Source: Sphingosinithalassobacter tenebrarum
GTDB lineage: Bacteria > Pseudomonadota > Alphaproteobacteria > Sphingomonadales > Sphingomonadaceae
Length of the DNA: 64,000 nucleotides
Direction: 5' to 3'
NCBI RefSeq assembly: GCF_011057975.1
Contig: NZ_CP049109.1
Location: 1,147,001 to 1,211,000 of the forward strand
Below the pieces are notes generated by a model. The model worked only from the letters and a program-made list of their open reading frames with translations. It did no database searches and was not told the origin of the DNA. The position numbers and the translations under genes are program-made. This document shows positions 1 through 8,445 of the stretch, in pieces (within the stretch, counting starts at the first letter, position 1; each line of letters starts with the position of its first letter).

Positions 1-1303
1 GTTCGAGTTCGTTGTCGAGCGCCTGCGCGTCGGGCATCACGCCGCCGTCACGCAAGTCGAGTGTATAGCGAATGAGCGCGACGACGCCGTCTTCGAGCGC
101 GATTGACCAGTTGATCAGCCTGGCATGCGCCGCCTTGGTCAGCATGCCGCCGATCGCGGTGCGGTGGCCGGTCGAGACCTCGTCGCGCGGCAGCCAGACG
201 AAGGCGAAGAGGTGCCGCCCCAGCGCGCTGCGGATCAGCACCAGCTTAGAGCGCGGGCGATCGGCCACCGACATCGCCGTCATCGCCAGCGTTTCCAGCG
301 CTTCGGCCGGGAAGGCCGTGATCAGATCATGCGGCAGCGACTGCAGCGCATGCTGCATCGCCTTGCCGGTATGGCCGGCGGGATCGAAGCCGAATTTGCG
401 CTCCAGCATCCCCAGCCGGGTGCGCAGCACCGGCACGTCGCGCGGCTGGGTATGCATCGCCGCGCTGGTCCACAGCCCGGCATGGATCGAAAGGCCGGTG
501 ATCCGATCGTCGTCGCGCAGCGGCACGACCACCAGATCAAGCGGAACGCGGCGATGCACCGGCGACACCGCATTGGATTTGAGCAGCAGCGGTGCCTCTC
601 CGCCTTCCTCGAACCATTGCAGCGCAGCAGCGCGCGAGCTTTCCGCGAGGATCGGAACGTCGAGCGTATAGCGGCACAGCCCCAGCTGGTCGCTGGCGCT
701 GCCGTCGCGTGCCCAGCGTTCGTGGCCGAGCAGCGTCATCTTGCCATCGTGGAACCAGCGCACCAGCGCGGCGCCTTCCTCCGATTCGATGCGTTCGATA
801 TCGGCCGCCATCGCGCGCATCAGTTCGGGCCAGTCGCTGACCGCATCGCGCACCTGATCGAGCGTGCGTTCGATATCGGCCGCCAGCGCGCGGCGCAGCC
901 GGGCCTCGCCGCGCTCCATTTCGATGTAGATCATCGATTCGGGATGGCCTTCGCCGACCTTGACGATCGTCCCGTCCTTGTCGCGCGTCACCGGAATGAT
1001 CGGGTGGATGATCCGGTGAATGACGATGTCGTGCGCGGCAATGGCGCTGGCGATCGAATCGACCAGGAAGGGCATGTCGTCATTGGCGACGGCAAGCCGC
1101 ATCCGCCGCCGGCCATCGGCGAGATAGGTCGCCATCTCGATGCGCGAATCGCCGGTGCGGCGGTGGACCGCAGCCTTGGCCAGAAATTGTGCGGCCTCGG
1201 CGCGGGCCTCTTCGTCAAAGCCTTCCAGCTCGCCGGGCAACGCGCCGTCGGTGAGATGCGATTCGAGCTCTGCCGCCAGCGTTTTCAAGGTGTTTTTCGT
1301 CAT
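1..1303 (-). CDS. NAD-specific glutamate dehydrogenase, N-terminal part (runs off window)
   Basis: Reading the minus strand from an ATG at 1303 gives an uninterrupted frame of 434 codons to the window edge; the 3' end is outside. The start reads MTKNTLKTLAAEL, followed by a segment with LAVANDDMPFLVDSIASAIA and HRIIHPIIPVTRDKDG, and later LLGHERWARDGS and VWLPRDEVSTGHR. These are typical of the very large (about 1,600 residue) bacterial NAD-dependent glutamate dehydrogenases (Bac_GDH family), which deaminate glutamate to 2-oxoglutarate in the cytoplasm. Only the N-terminal regulatory third is present, so the catalytic domain cannot be inspected. It follows the PAS-like gene on the same strand by 82 bp and may be cotranscribed with it. 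Family call is confident from several conserved blocks. Confidence 0.88.
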   Translation of the reverse strand, partial: MTKNTLKTLAAELESHLTDGALPGELEGFDEEARAEAAQFLAKAAVHRRTGDSRIEMATYLADGRRRMRLAVANDDMPFLVDSIASAIAAHDIVIHRIIHPIIPVTRDKDGTIVKVGEGHPESMIYIEMERGEARLRRALAADIERTLDQVRDAVSDWPELMRAMAADIERIESEEGAALVRWFHDGKMTLLGHERWARDGSASDQLGLCRYTLDVPILAESSRAAALQWFEEGGEAPLLLKSNAVSPVHRRVPLDLVVVPLRDDDRITGLSIHAGLWTSAAMHTQPRDVPVLRTRLGMLERKFGFDPAGHTGKAMQHALQSLPHDLITAFPAEALETLAMTAMSVADRPRSKLVLIRSALGRHLFAFVWLPRDEVSTGHRTAIGGMLTKAAHARLINWSIALEDGVVALIRYTLDLRDGGVMPDAQALDNELE

Positions 1304-1385
1304 GCGCGGGGCTATGCTCCCGTGCGCGCACGACCTCAAGGCTTGCCGCAGCTGCGAAGGGCTTTGCCGCGACGCGGCGAGGGAT

Positions 1386-2651
1386 TTAGGCGGCGGCCTT
1401 CTTCACCGCGCGTTCGATCAGCGCGCGGTCGCCGGGCACCGTCGCGACGATGTCGAGCCCGTCCTCGCCCGGCCGCGCGACCAGCACCACGAAGTCGCAA
1501 TCGTCGACCGCGCGGATCGGGACATGGGCGAGCGGCGGCCGTTCGCGCAGTTCTTCCGCGGCGCGCGCGAAGATATCGGGCTTTTTCGCCGGGCGGCGCA
1601 GCGCGCGCTCGGCCTTGACGATGCCCTTGATGCCGCCCTCGGCCGAATCGAGAAATCCGTCGAGTTCGCCTTCGGGCACGTCGTTGCGCCGCGCATGGGC
1701 CAGCACGGCGGCGAATTCGGTAACGCGCGTCTTGTCGTAATCGGCGCCGAAGACGAGCTTCACCGCCGGGGTCATCGGGGCGCGCTCCTGACGCTTCAGT
1801 CCCGCCGAGTCGAGAATCGCGACATAGCCGTCTTCGTCGGCCTCGGTCGCGCGGGCGAAATCATAGGCGCGGGCGAGCGCGCGATAGAGCGCGGCGCGGC
1901 TGCGCGTGTCCGAGGCGCGCGCGGCGGCGGCCGATTCGCGCGCGAGCATCAGCCGGTCGGACAGGCCCGAGGGGAGCAGCGCGGGAGCCTTGGGTTCGGC
2001 CGCTTCCTGCGAAATTCCGGCGCTGGGTCCGTCGGCCCAGACCGGTGCGGTCGGCGAGGGGCGCGGCACGGCGCGGCGCGATTCCTCGACCTCTGCGGCC
2101 AGCCGGGCCTGCGTCTCGGCGTCGACCAGTTCCTTCCAGTTGATCACGCCATAGATGAAATCGATCGTGTCCTCGTCCGAGGAAAAGGGCATCAGGATGC
2201 CGCGATAGAGCGTGTTGTGCCCGCGCTGGCCGATGAATTCGGCTTCGAATCCGATCGGCGCGCGATTTGCGATGATCTGGAGATAGTGATCGGTCAGGCG
2301 CGAAAGCAGCGAACGGCTGGGCACCTGGGCGATGTGCGTGATCGATCCGTCGACGCCGCATTCCTCGCGCAGCGCCGCGCCGAGATAGCGAATCGCCGGA
2401 TCCTCGATCCCGCCGGTGAAATCGAGCAGCACGCTGTGCGGGCCGAAATCGGCGATATTGCCCGGATCGAGATCCTCGATCGAAGGATAGGCGCGGCCCT
2501 GAAGCAGCGAAACCCAATGATTATAGGCGCGCACGTGCATCCGACGTTCGTCGGTGCCGATGTCGAGCGGCCGCTCGGTCATCGCGGCGTCGTCCTCATC
2601 CTCGCGCCGGCGCTCGTTACGATCGCTTAGTCCGCGGGGGGCCATATCCAT
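1386..2651 (-). CDS. PAS_5-type PAS domain protein
   Basis: About 421 residues. The N-terminal part (HVRAYNHWVSLLQGR, then DLDPGNIADFGPHSVLLDF, SRLTDHYLQIIANRAPIGF and TLYRGILMPFSS) matches the divergent PAS module of the PAS_5 family common in alphaproteobacteria. It is followed by an alanine/arginine-rich helical region and a C-terminal domain ending VDDCDFVVLVARPGEDG. There is no transmembrane segment or enzymatic motif, so a cytoplasmic sensory or adaptor role is likely; the ligand is unknown. ATG codons occur at 2657 and 2651; the GGAG at 2659-2662 sits 7 nt before the second, so 2651 is preferred. It lies directly upstream of the glutamate dehydrogenase. Confidence 0.75.
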   Translation of the reverse strand: MDMAPRGLSDRNERRREDEDDAAMTERPLDIGTDERRMHVRAYNHWVSLLQGRAYPSIEDLDPGNIADFGPHSVLLDFTGGIEDPAIRYLGAALREECGVDGSITHIAQVPSRSLLSRLTDHYLQIIANRAPIGFEAEFIGQRGHNTLYRGILMPFSSDEDTIDFIYGVINWKELVDAETQARLAAEVEESRRAVPRPSPTAPVWADGPSAGISQEAAEPKAPALLPSGLSDRLMLARESAAAARASDTRSRAALYRALARAYDFARATEADEDGYVAILDSAGLKRQERAPMTPAVKLVFGADYDKTRVTEFAAVLAHARRNDVPEGELDGFLDSAEGGIKGIVKAERALRRPAKKPDIFARAAEELRERPPLAHVPIRAVDDCDFVVLVARPGEDGLDIVATVPGDRALIERAVKKAAA

Positions 2652-2818
2652 GCGCATGCTCCACTGGGGCTGAAAACCCGAAATCCGGTAAGCCCCTTGT
2701 GCACGCTGTGTGGTAAACGACGCGTAAAGCTGGCGATACGCAGTCGAACCGCTTGTCAGCCGCGAAGACTGCTGGTAAGCGCCGCGGCCTCGACCGGCAA
2801 ATCCGCCGGTTGCCCCGG

Positions 2819-2894
2819 GCCGCTTTAGCTCAGCTGGTAGAGCATCGCATTCGTAATGCGGGGGTCACAGGTTCGAGTCCTGTAAGCGGCACCA
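2819..2894 (+). tRNA. tRNA-Thr (anticodon CGT), CCA encoded
   Basis: Full cloverleaf. Acceptor GCCGCTT pairs with AAGCGGC; the D arm is GCTC/GAGC; the anticodon stem TCGCA/TGCGG encloses loop TTCGTAA, giving anticodon CGT; the T arm ACAGG/CCTGT encloses TTCGAGT; a CCA end is encoded. It is the insertion target of the integrated element that follows: its 3' end is part of a direct repeat seen again, in decayed form, 22.7 kb downstream. Confidence 0.97.
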
Positions 2895-3076
2895 CGACAT
2901 AATGAGAACATTGTAGAAAACCGCGAAATTCTGCGGTAAAACGTCTCCTGCTGGTCCCACGAATTCTCATTATGTTCCATCGTGGCCCACCCAAAGTGGA
3001 CCACGAATCGGTGGACCACGAACATCGCAGGAGGCGCGGCCCACCCCATGCTTACGACTGTGGAGATTCGCGCGCT
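2875..3076 (+). repeat. Left direct repeat of the integrated element (attL region plus integrase 5' end)
   Basis: About 200 bp here is repeated, with a few substitutions, at 25553-25737. The shared stretch starts in the tRNA-Thr T arm (gagtcc), runs through the tRNA 3' end and the leader between tRNA and integrase, and ends inside codon 10 of the integrase (gcgcgct). The left copy carries one extra 15-bp unit: gtggaccacgaa occurs twice in tandem here and once at right. Several TGGNCCAC motifs (gtggcccac, gtggaccac) look like arm-type integrase sites. Confidence 0.85.
2897..2975. repeat. 12-bp inverted repeat between tRNA and integrase
   Basis: ACATAATGAGAA (2897-2908) and TTCTCATTATGT (2964-2975) are perfect inverse complements separated by 55 bp, immediately after the tRNA CCA. 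The same pair occurs in the right repeat. It could be recombination-site structure or a tRNA 3' processing or termination structure; the sequence does not decide. Confidence 0.7.
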
Positions 3077-3335
3077 CAAACCGCAGGCGCGTGCATATAA
3101 GGTTCCAGATGCCGACGGGCTCTTCCTGTTGGTGCACGGGGGCCCTCTTGTGGCGCTTTCGCTACAAGATATTTGGCACCGAGCGGAAATTGTCGCTGGG
3201 TTCGTTTCCCGAAGTGTCGTTGCGCGATGCGCGCAAGAAGCGTGACCTGGCCCGCGCCGAGATAATTGACGGCATTGACCCGGTTGAGGAGAAGCGGCAG
3301 CGACGCATCGAGGCCGAACTGGCCGCCAAGATCGC
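3048..3335 (+). pseudogene. int: Tyrosine integrase, N-terminal fragment, frameshifted
   Basis: The ATG at 3048 follows a good ribosome-binding site (GCAGGAGGC). The frame begins MLTTVEIRALKPQARAYKV, typical of the arm-DNA-binding domain (DUF4102) of P4-like integrases. Near 3140 it shifts: the match continues in another frame as LWRFRYKIFGTERKLSLGSF and PVEEKRQRRIEAELAAK. Homology stops near 3335, about 100 residues into a protein normally near 400, and the next bases belong to a trbG-like gene. The core-binding and catalytic domains (R, H-x-x-R, Y) are absent, so it cannot recombine DNA. Its position, reading away from tRNA-Thr, is the usual one for this integrase family. Confidence 0.85.
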
Positions 3336-3610
3336 CGCACCCATGTGCTGGTCAAGCCGTTCGCGAGCGACCTCGCCACCAACCTCATCATCACCACCGA
3401 CCGGCGTGTCTATCATCTGGCGATGTCGAGCGGGGAGGGGGAGGCGATGGCGAGCCTCGCCCGGACCTATCCGCAGGACGCGCTGATCGCGCTTCACCGC
3501 GCAGCAGCCGAAGCCGAAGCGCGGGCACCGGTGGCGGAAGGGCTAGCGCTCGAACGGCTCCGCTTCGACTACAGGATCGCTGGCGACAGGCCGGGCTGGC
3601 GTCCGCTTCG
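3336..3610 (+). pseudogene. trbG: Conjugal transfer protein TrbG/VirB9, internal fragment
   Basis: A frame covering 3345-3600 reads MLVKPFASDLATNLIITTDR, then MASLARTYPQDALIALHRAA and LALERLRFDYRIAGDRPGW, a central piece of TrbG/VirB9, the outer-membrane-complex protein of mating-pair-formation type IV systems. It lacks the N-terminal signal region and the C-terminal beta domain. The left end is fused to the integrase remnant and the right end runs into trbI sequence near 3610. This is a deletion scar rather than a gene; no product is expected to work. Confidence 0.8.
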
Positions 3611-4219
3611 GGCAACGATTCCGGTGCTCCGGTCAATCCGCACCGCATCGAAGCGCCGGCTTCGCCCTATGTGCTCTCGGCGGGCAGCGTCATCGCCGCC
3701 AGCCTGATCACCGGCATACGCTCGGACGTGCCGGGGCTGGTGACCGCGCAAGTCAGTGAGAACGTCTTCGATTCGTCGACGGGGCGTCTGCTGCTGATCC
3801 CCCAGGGCGCGCGACTGATCGGCACTTATGACAGCGTCGTCGCCTATGGCCAGTCGCGCGCGCTCGTTGTGTGGCAGCGGATCGTCTTTTCCGATGGCAG
3901 CTCGCTTCGCATCGACGATGTCCCGGCCACTGACCCCTCGGGCTATGCGGGGCTCGCCGGCAAGGTCGATTTCCACAGTTGGTCGCTGATCAAGGGCATT
4001 GCGCTGTCCACCCTGCTAGGCGTGACGCCGGAACTCGCGCTGTCGGGCGGCAGCGATCTGCTCGAGGCGATTCGACCATCCACGCAGGACAATGTGGCGC
4101 GTGCCAGCGACCGGATCACCGAGCGCAATCTCGGCGTCCAGCCGACGATCACGATCAGGCCCGGCACGCGTGTGCGCCTCGCCGTCCACCGCGACCTCAT
4201 CCTTCGTTCCTGGCATTGA
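3611..4219 (+). pseudogene. trbI: Conjugal transfer protein TrbI/VirB10, C-terminal fragment
   Basis: From about 3640 the reading is SPYVLSAGSVIAASLITGIR, then LLIPQGARLIGTYDSVVAYG, RIVFSDGSSLRIDDV and a tail ending RLAVHRDLILRSWH. This is the conserved C-terminal beta-barrel half of TrbI/VirB10, the protein spanning the two membranes in type IV secretion. The N-terminal cytoplasmic and membrane part (about half of a 380-420 residue protein) is missing and is replaced by trbG sequence. An open frame extends upstream through the fused pieces, so a chimeric product is conceivable but unlikely to function. DUF2274 follows 12 bp later, the normal order in trb-type elements. Confidence 0.82.
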
Positions 4220-4231
4220 AAGGAGTTTCCG

Positions 4232-4447
4232 ATGCCCGAGCTTCGCCTCGCGCGCATCCCCGACCGCACCCCGATCAAGATTGCGATCATGGTCCTTCCC
4301 GACCTGCACCAGTCGCTGACCGCCTATGCCGATGCCTATCGCGAGACCTATGGTGAGACGGCGAGCGTCGCCGACCTCATCCCCTACATGCTCCAGAGCT
4401 TTCTCGACAGCGACCGCGCCTTCGCGCGTTCCCGCCCCAAATCCTGA
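4232..4447 (+). CDS. DUF2274 domain protein of trb-type conjugative elements
   Basis: 71 residues starting MPELRLARIPDRTPIKIAIM, preceded by AAGGAG at good spacing. Small proteins of this family directly follow trbI in many alpha- and betaproteobacterial integrative elements; their biochemical role is not established. The gene looks intact although the module upstream is wrecked, with 12 bp from the trbI stop and 18 bp to the AlpA gene. No membrane segment or signal is visible. Confidence 0.8.
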   Translation: MPELRLARIPDRTPIKIAIMVLPDLHQSLTAYADAYRETYGETASVADLIPYMLQSFLDSDRAFARSRPKS

Positions 4448-4465
4448 GCCCGAAAGGACCATCCG

Positions 4466-4672
4466 ATGTCTGATACCCCCGACCGCATCCTTCGTCTCGA
4501 AGCAGTGCTTGAGCGCACCGGCCTCAGTCGCTCGACCATGTATCGCAAGATGCATGACGGCAGCTTCCCGAAAAGCATCCAGATCAGCGATCGCTGCATC
4601 GGATGGCGTCAGTCCGCCATCGATGCCTGGATGCGCAGTCCCACGCGCTATTCGGCTAGGGCCGAGCAATAG
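4466..4672 (+). CDS. alpA: AlpA-family excisionase-like DNA-binding protein
   Basis: 68 residues: RILRLEAVLERTGLSRSTMY, then HDGSFPKSIQISDRCIGWR and SAIDAWMRS. This is the winged helix-turn-helix pattern of AlpA/phage excisionase regulators: a recognition helix around LSRSTMYRKM and the GWR wing. Such proteins activate or assist excision of P4-like elements. It is intact with its own ribosome-binding site (CCGAAAGGACC), but with the local integrase destroyed it can act only with an integrase encoded elsewhere. Confidence 0.85.
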   Translation: MSDTPDRILRLEAVLERTGLSRSTMYRKMHDGSFPKSIQISDRCIGWRQSAIDAWMRSPTRYSARAEQ

Positions 4673-4787
4673 CGACGACCGGCGGCGGAGTGTCGCTGCA
4701 GTGCCCAAGCTGCATCATGGCAGAGCGCTGGTAGGTCGATAGGCAGGGGCAGGGCGCGATCGTTGCTGTTGAACCCAGTGCGGCGCG

Positions 4788-5080
4788 GTCACACCGGAGT
4801 CATGTATCGCGGTTTCCCCATGGCTCCGCGCACGATCACGACTTCCTCGCGGCATCGCACGAGACGCGTGCTCGTCGCATCCGCTGGGTCGTCGCGCTTA
4901 CCGCTGCTGGTCGTCGAAGCGCCGCCGGTCTCTGGACCGGCTCGATGGTTCTGCTCGCCGACGGCATCCATATGGCGACGCATGCCGGGCGCACTTGGTG
5001 TCGCCGCCGCCCTATCGGCTCACGCCGCGTCATCCCGACAGTCGCCGCTTCACGTTGGAAACACCATTGAGGGCGTGAAT
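4788..5080 (+). pseudogene. Cation diffusion facilitator (DmeF/CzcD-type) N-terminal remnant
   Basis: No intact frame, but family blocks can be read in pieces: HDHDFLAASHETRARRIRWV, then GSMVLLADGIHMATHAG (TM2 block with the metal-site HMATH), then GALGVAAAL after a frame change, and RRFTLETP where RFTFGTGKLG would be expected. This is the first 100 or so residues of a cation diffusion facilitator exporting divalent metal ions, broken by at least two shifts and lacking the rest. It sits in the stretch 4673-5128, which otherwise holds nothing recognisable. The remnant suggests the element once carried a metal-resistance block. Confidence 0.65.
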
Positions 5081-5128
5081 TGCGCCGCCTCGAAACTGCT
5101 TGCGCGTGCCTTCACCCAGTTACGCATC

Positions 5129-5815
5129 CTAGTGTCGAGCGCCCAACCGACGGACGTGTCGAGAGGATCGTCGGCCGCGACATGGTCGCCCCCCGGTTTT
5201 GATCTCAAGTAGCGCCGCAACGGCGAGTAGCGGAATCAGAGCCGTAGTGCCGAGCGCGGCGCTGGGCCAGGGAGAAGATACGAAGGATCGTGCCTCTCCT
5301 TTGACTGGTCTGTCGATACGGCGCGAGCAATCCTCATAGCCGCGAAAGCCGATTTCATCCTCGGCGCCGGGGAGCATGACGATCATTTCGGCCTCGCGGA
5401 GACCGTTCGAATCGAATTTGTCGTCCAGCGGCAGGATGGCTACGCGCAGCCCGTCATCGGCAAACATCCCCTCCCGCTGCGCACGCATTGGGATGAGCTT
5501 GCCGTTGAGCTTGATCGCGCCCGTTCGATCGAGACCGGTATGCACGAAGGAGGGCAGTCCCACGCGCGTCAGTCGAATGCTGCACATGCCCTCCGGCCCG
5601 CCCAGGCTGGCAATGTCCGCGTCGGTCATCGTTTCGGGCTGTACGGCCGCGACGGCAACTCCTGAAAGCGCCTGAGCGGCAGGCGTCCGGGGCGCCGGGC
5701 TCGGCGCCGCGTCGACTTGCGCCTCGCGGTCGTTGCCCGGGGCGGTGTTGCGGTTACAGCCGCCAAGCGCGATCAGCGGCAGCGCGGCGACGACGAGCAG
5801 CGTCAGGCGGATCAT
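5129..5815 (-). CDS. Putative lipoprotein of unknown function (DUF6692-like)
   Basis: 228 residues. The N-terminus MIRLTLLVVAALPLIALGGC is a lipoprotein signal with lipobox LGGC, so it should be membrane-anchored in the periplasm. The middle contains MCSIRLTRVGLPSFVHTG, LNGKLIPMRAQ and FRGYEDCSRR, with two conserved-looking cysteines. The last ~40 residues are arginine-rich and may be read-through beyond an altered original end, with a hydrophobic stretch ALIPLLAVAALLEI. It overlaps the DUF305 gene by 4 nt (ATGA), so the two are translated together. I recognise the arrangement from sphingomonad elements but not a biochemical function. Confidence 0.6.
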   Translation of the reverse strand: MIRLTLLVVAALPLIALGGCNRNTAPGNDREAQVDAAPSPAPRTPAAQALSGVAVAAVQPETMTDADIASLGGPEGMCSIRLTRVGLPSFVHTGLDRTGAIKLNGKLIPMRAQREGMFADDGLRVAILPLDDKFDSNGLREAEMIVMLPGAEDEIGFRGYEDCSRRIDRPVKGEARSFVSSPWPSAALGTTALIPLLAVAALLEIKTGGRPCRGRRSSRHVRRLGARH

Positions 5816-6360
5816 CGTGCTGCCTCCCTCGGCGCTTTCAGTTCCTCCTCGCGCGGCATGCGCTCGCTTGTGCGCACGCCGTTCCGCTCGATATCCTCGA
5901 TCAGATATCTCATCTCGGCGATTTCGCGCCGCTGGGCGACGATGATGTCCTTGGCGAGCTCACGGACGCGCGGATCGCGGATATGCGCCCGTTCGCTCGT
6001 CATGATCGCGATCGAATGGTGCGGGATCATCGCCTTCATATATTCGCTGTCGTCGATGGTGGTCTGGCTACGTACCAGCCAGAGTGCGATCCCGAATACC
6101 GTGACAGCGACCGCGAGGATGATATAGTTTTTGGTGCGGTTGCGATACATCGACCACATGAAGAGCAGCATGACGACCATCATCGCCGCACCCATCACGA
6201 ACGCCATCCAAAAGCGCGTCTCACTAAATAATATGTGATCGCTGCTATAGGTATTGAAGTACATCAGTACGAACATGACGAAGGTCGACGTAGCGATCAT
6301 CGCCATGAAGCGGCGGTACATACCGCCGTCCTGCTCTTGATCGCGCTGCTCCTCGGTCAA
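5812..6360 (-). CDS. DUF305 membrane protein
   Basis: 182 residues with a TTG start supported by GGAGGA 7 nt upstream (an ATG lies 39 nt inside). Three hydrophobic helices come first (MIATSTFVMFVLMYF, WMAFVMGAAMMVVMLLF, NYIILAVAVTVFGIALWL), then a soluble C-terminal DUF305 domain with the hallmark MIPHHSIAIMTSERA and LAKDIIVAQRREIAEM. DUF305 domains are ferritin-like helical modules often beside copper-handling genes; the paired histidines are candidate metal ligands. It is the first gene of a two-gene operon with the lipoprotein. The link to the oxidase cluster 10 kb away is only positional. Confidence 0.82.
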   Translation of the reverse strand: MTEEQRDQEQDGGMYRRFMAMIATSTFVMFVLMYFNTYSSDHILFSETRFWMAFVMGAAMMVVMLLFMWSMYRNRTKNYIILAVAVTVFGIALWLVRSQTTIDDSEYMKAMIPHHSIAIMTSERAHIRDPRVRELAKDIIVAQRREIAEMRYLIEDIERNGVRTSERMPREEELKAPREAAR

Positions 6361-6545
6361 GATTTGTCCTCCAGTACGCTTGCTAGAACCAAGTCACGTA
6401 ACGCCAAGTTGTTCCCGTAACGGGTCTGTAGAGGTGTGCTATTCGCTCCTGGTCCATCAGGCTGCGCGGACGGCGAGACCCTGTTGCGGTCCGCAGGATG
6501 CGCGGTTTCGTCGATACGAAGCAGGCCGGCCCATTGGGCGCTTAC

Positions 6546-7845
6546 TCACATCAGATCGATACGTTCGATCCGCTGCCGGATGGCGACGCCGATCGGATCG
6601 ATCAAGGCTGCCGGCACGCTGTCGGGCATCGCGGCCGCTGCGGCTACGAACGCTCGCTCGGCGATAGTGCTGAGCTCGTGCAAGATCGTGCGCGTGGCTT
6701 CCTGGTCATAGCCCGCGCGAATGGCCAACTGGAGAAAGTGGTGCGGCGCGATTTCGTCGGGACGGTACCGGCGGTGGTCGCCGATCGCCATGACGAGCCG
6801 CAGCTGGCGTTGGTTGATCTGGTGCGCCGCGAAGCTCGGCTCGGCTGAAAGCACATCATATAGCGGCGTGGCCGTGAAGCGGCCTCCTGGCAACAGGAAG
6901 ATGCTGAAATTCTTGGCGTGACCGTCGCTGGCGCCGATTAGCCAGAAGGCGATGATCGTCTTCATCAGCATCCGCCTATCGATGTCGGGCCGGTCACTCC
7001 CGGCGAACAGCCGCCTGATATCGGCAACACCCGTGGCGCCATGATCCTCATATTTTCGCGTCGGCGGGACCGACAATGCCTGGCAGACGTCTTGCTGCGG
7101 ACGGCGAAGCAGGCGCCCATCGCGTGCCCAGAGCCGATCAAAGCGTTCGACGATCAGCACCGGCTGCTCCTCGAAACGGGCGATTTCGCTTGGCGGCACC
7201 GGAAGTCCCAAAGCAGCGAGGAAGGTAAGGCAGAGATTCTCGTTCTCGGCGCTGTTGGAGAGGTCGATGCCGTTCGGCAGTTCGCCGATCCGGGGCTTGA
7301 AGATATGCGTCGTGGCGGTCGTGCCCAGTGGTTTGTGCCAGCGATCCTGCCACCACAGCAAAGCGGTCTTTTCCTGGGCCCCGGCGATCGAGATGCGGAA
7401 GGCGTCGTCCGGTTCGAGCCCCAGCGGCGCCCTGCCGAGGTTACGCAGCATCGCGGCGATATCCGCGTCGTTCAGGGGCTCGGCTTCGATCGCGCCGGCA
7501 GGTGCGGTGCTTCGTCTTCGGGAAGAAGCTGTAAGGCGCCGACGCAATCGCGGCCTATCGCGGCGAGCAGGCTGCAGAAGTCGGTGCCCTTCGTTCCGAA
7601 GCGCGCGGCGATGCGGCGGCGGATATCGTCATTGTCGGAAGGCAGATTGTCGAAGACTGCGGTAACGGCGGCGCCGGAATAGGTGTGGTGTTGAGTGGGA
7701 GTGAGAGCGAAGCCGGCTGTGTATGTTCCCCTGCGAGCCAGTCCGGAGCGTAGCGAAACCCGACCGCCCCGTTGGCGGCCCTGGAGCGAAGCCCGGCCTG
7801 GCGGCCGTTCAGGACAACGCGCAGTGTCGAAGACCTGTGGGCCAT
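6546..7845 (-). pseudogene. hipA: HipA-type toxin kinase, broken by two frameshifts
   Basis: Three consecutive frames together give one HipA. The N-terminus starts at 7845 (MAHRSSTLRVVLNGRQAG, LAGEHTQPASLSLPL). After a shift near 7690 the match continues as GAAVTAVFDNLPSDNDDIRR and IGRDCVGALQLLPEDEAP. After a second shift near 7500 it continues as GAIEAEPLNDADIAAMLRNL to the end, including the ATP-binding/catalytic part (RISIAGAQEKTALLW, DGHAKNFSIFL). HipA is a Ser/Thr kinase that phosphorylates glutamyl-tRNA synthetase and causes persistence. The large C-terminal frame alone could give a 333-residue protein without the N-subdomain. Two separate shifts argue for a real pseudogene rather than one sequencing error. 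Confidence 0.82.
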
Positions 7846-8090
7846 CAGAAGATGTCGTCCAGTGCCGGGGCGGATTGGCTGCGCTCCCGCAGTTCGAATT
7901 CGAGCTTGAGGAAGGTGAGTATGGCGAACAGCGTTTTGAGATTTGCGCCTTCGCCTTTCTCGAGGTTCGAAATCGTCGCCTGTCGAAGATTGGTTCGCGC
8001 GCCCAATTCCTTCTGCGTAAGCCCGGCGGCGCGTCTTGCCCGGCGCAGTGCGCTGCCGAGCGTCTGGGGGGACCGGATGATTGCGCGCAT
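7845..8090 (-). CDS. hipB: HipB-type antitoxin, XRE helix-turn-helix
   Basis: 81 residues from ATG 8090 (a TTG at 8102 is also in frame). The core LGSALRRARRAAGLTQKELG, then RTNLRQATISNLEKGEG, is a Xre/Cro helix-turn-helix. Its stop overlaps the hipA ATG by one base (TGATG), the usual translational coupling of antitoxin and toxin. HipB neutralises HipA and represses its own operon. The antitoxin frame is intact while its toxin partner is broken, as expected if loss of the toxin is tolerated but loss of the antitoxin first is not. Confidence 0.88.
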   Translation of the reverse strand: MRAIIRSPQTLGSALRRARRAAGLTQKELGARTNLRQATISNLEKGEGANLKTLFAILTFLKLEFELRERSQSAPALDDIF

Positions 8091-8138
8091 AACTGAGCCC
8101 AATAAGTTTTTCCGTATCGATGTCCGTGCAAGTCAAAT

Positions 8139-8204
8139 CTTTCCGATCGATAAGAATGGGCCTGGGATATGCGCAAGGGGTGGTTGAACTTATCGATCGG
8201 TAAG
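8139..8204. promoter_or_regulatory. Two 16-bp quasi-palindromic operators upstream of hipB
   Basis: CTTTCCGATCGATAAG (8139-8154) and CTTATCGATCGGTAAG (8189-8204) are near-identical dyads around CGATCG, 50 bp apart centre to centre. A weaker relative (TTTTTCCGTATCGATG) lies at 8106-8121. All are upstream of hipB, fitting cooperative HipB autorepression. The rest of the 8091-8445 gap holds nothing I can assign. Confidence 0.7.
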
Positions 8205-8445
8205 CAAGTCGGCCTTTTACTGGCTGGGCAGGGACCGCGTCTCGCTGCTCAACCGAGCCTGGCATCGGCCATGTCTCGTCGCCGTATTTCACGATGAATA
8301 GCGGTGAGAGCGGCGCGCCCGGCCAGCCTGCCGAGCCAAAGTCCACGCTAGCCCCTGCTCGAGTCCGATAGTGCCGACCGTTATCGACTTGATGCGACGC
8401 TGGGTCTAGGGGACCTGAAGTTGGTAAACGATATCCGTGACTACA

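Noticed and set aside
125..1618. Long plus-strand frame at the left edge
   Set aside because: It runs antisense through the glutamate dehydrogenase, whose conserved blocks are unmistakable on the minus strand.
2825..3397. Minus-strand frame ending in YRTRTCDPRITNAMLYQLS
   Set aside because: This is the antisense translation of the tRNA-Thr gene, a well-known false protein.
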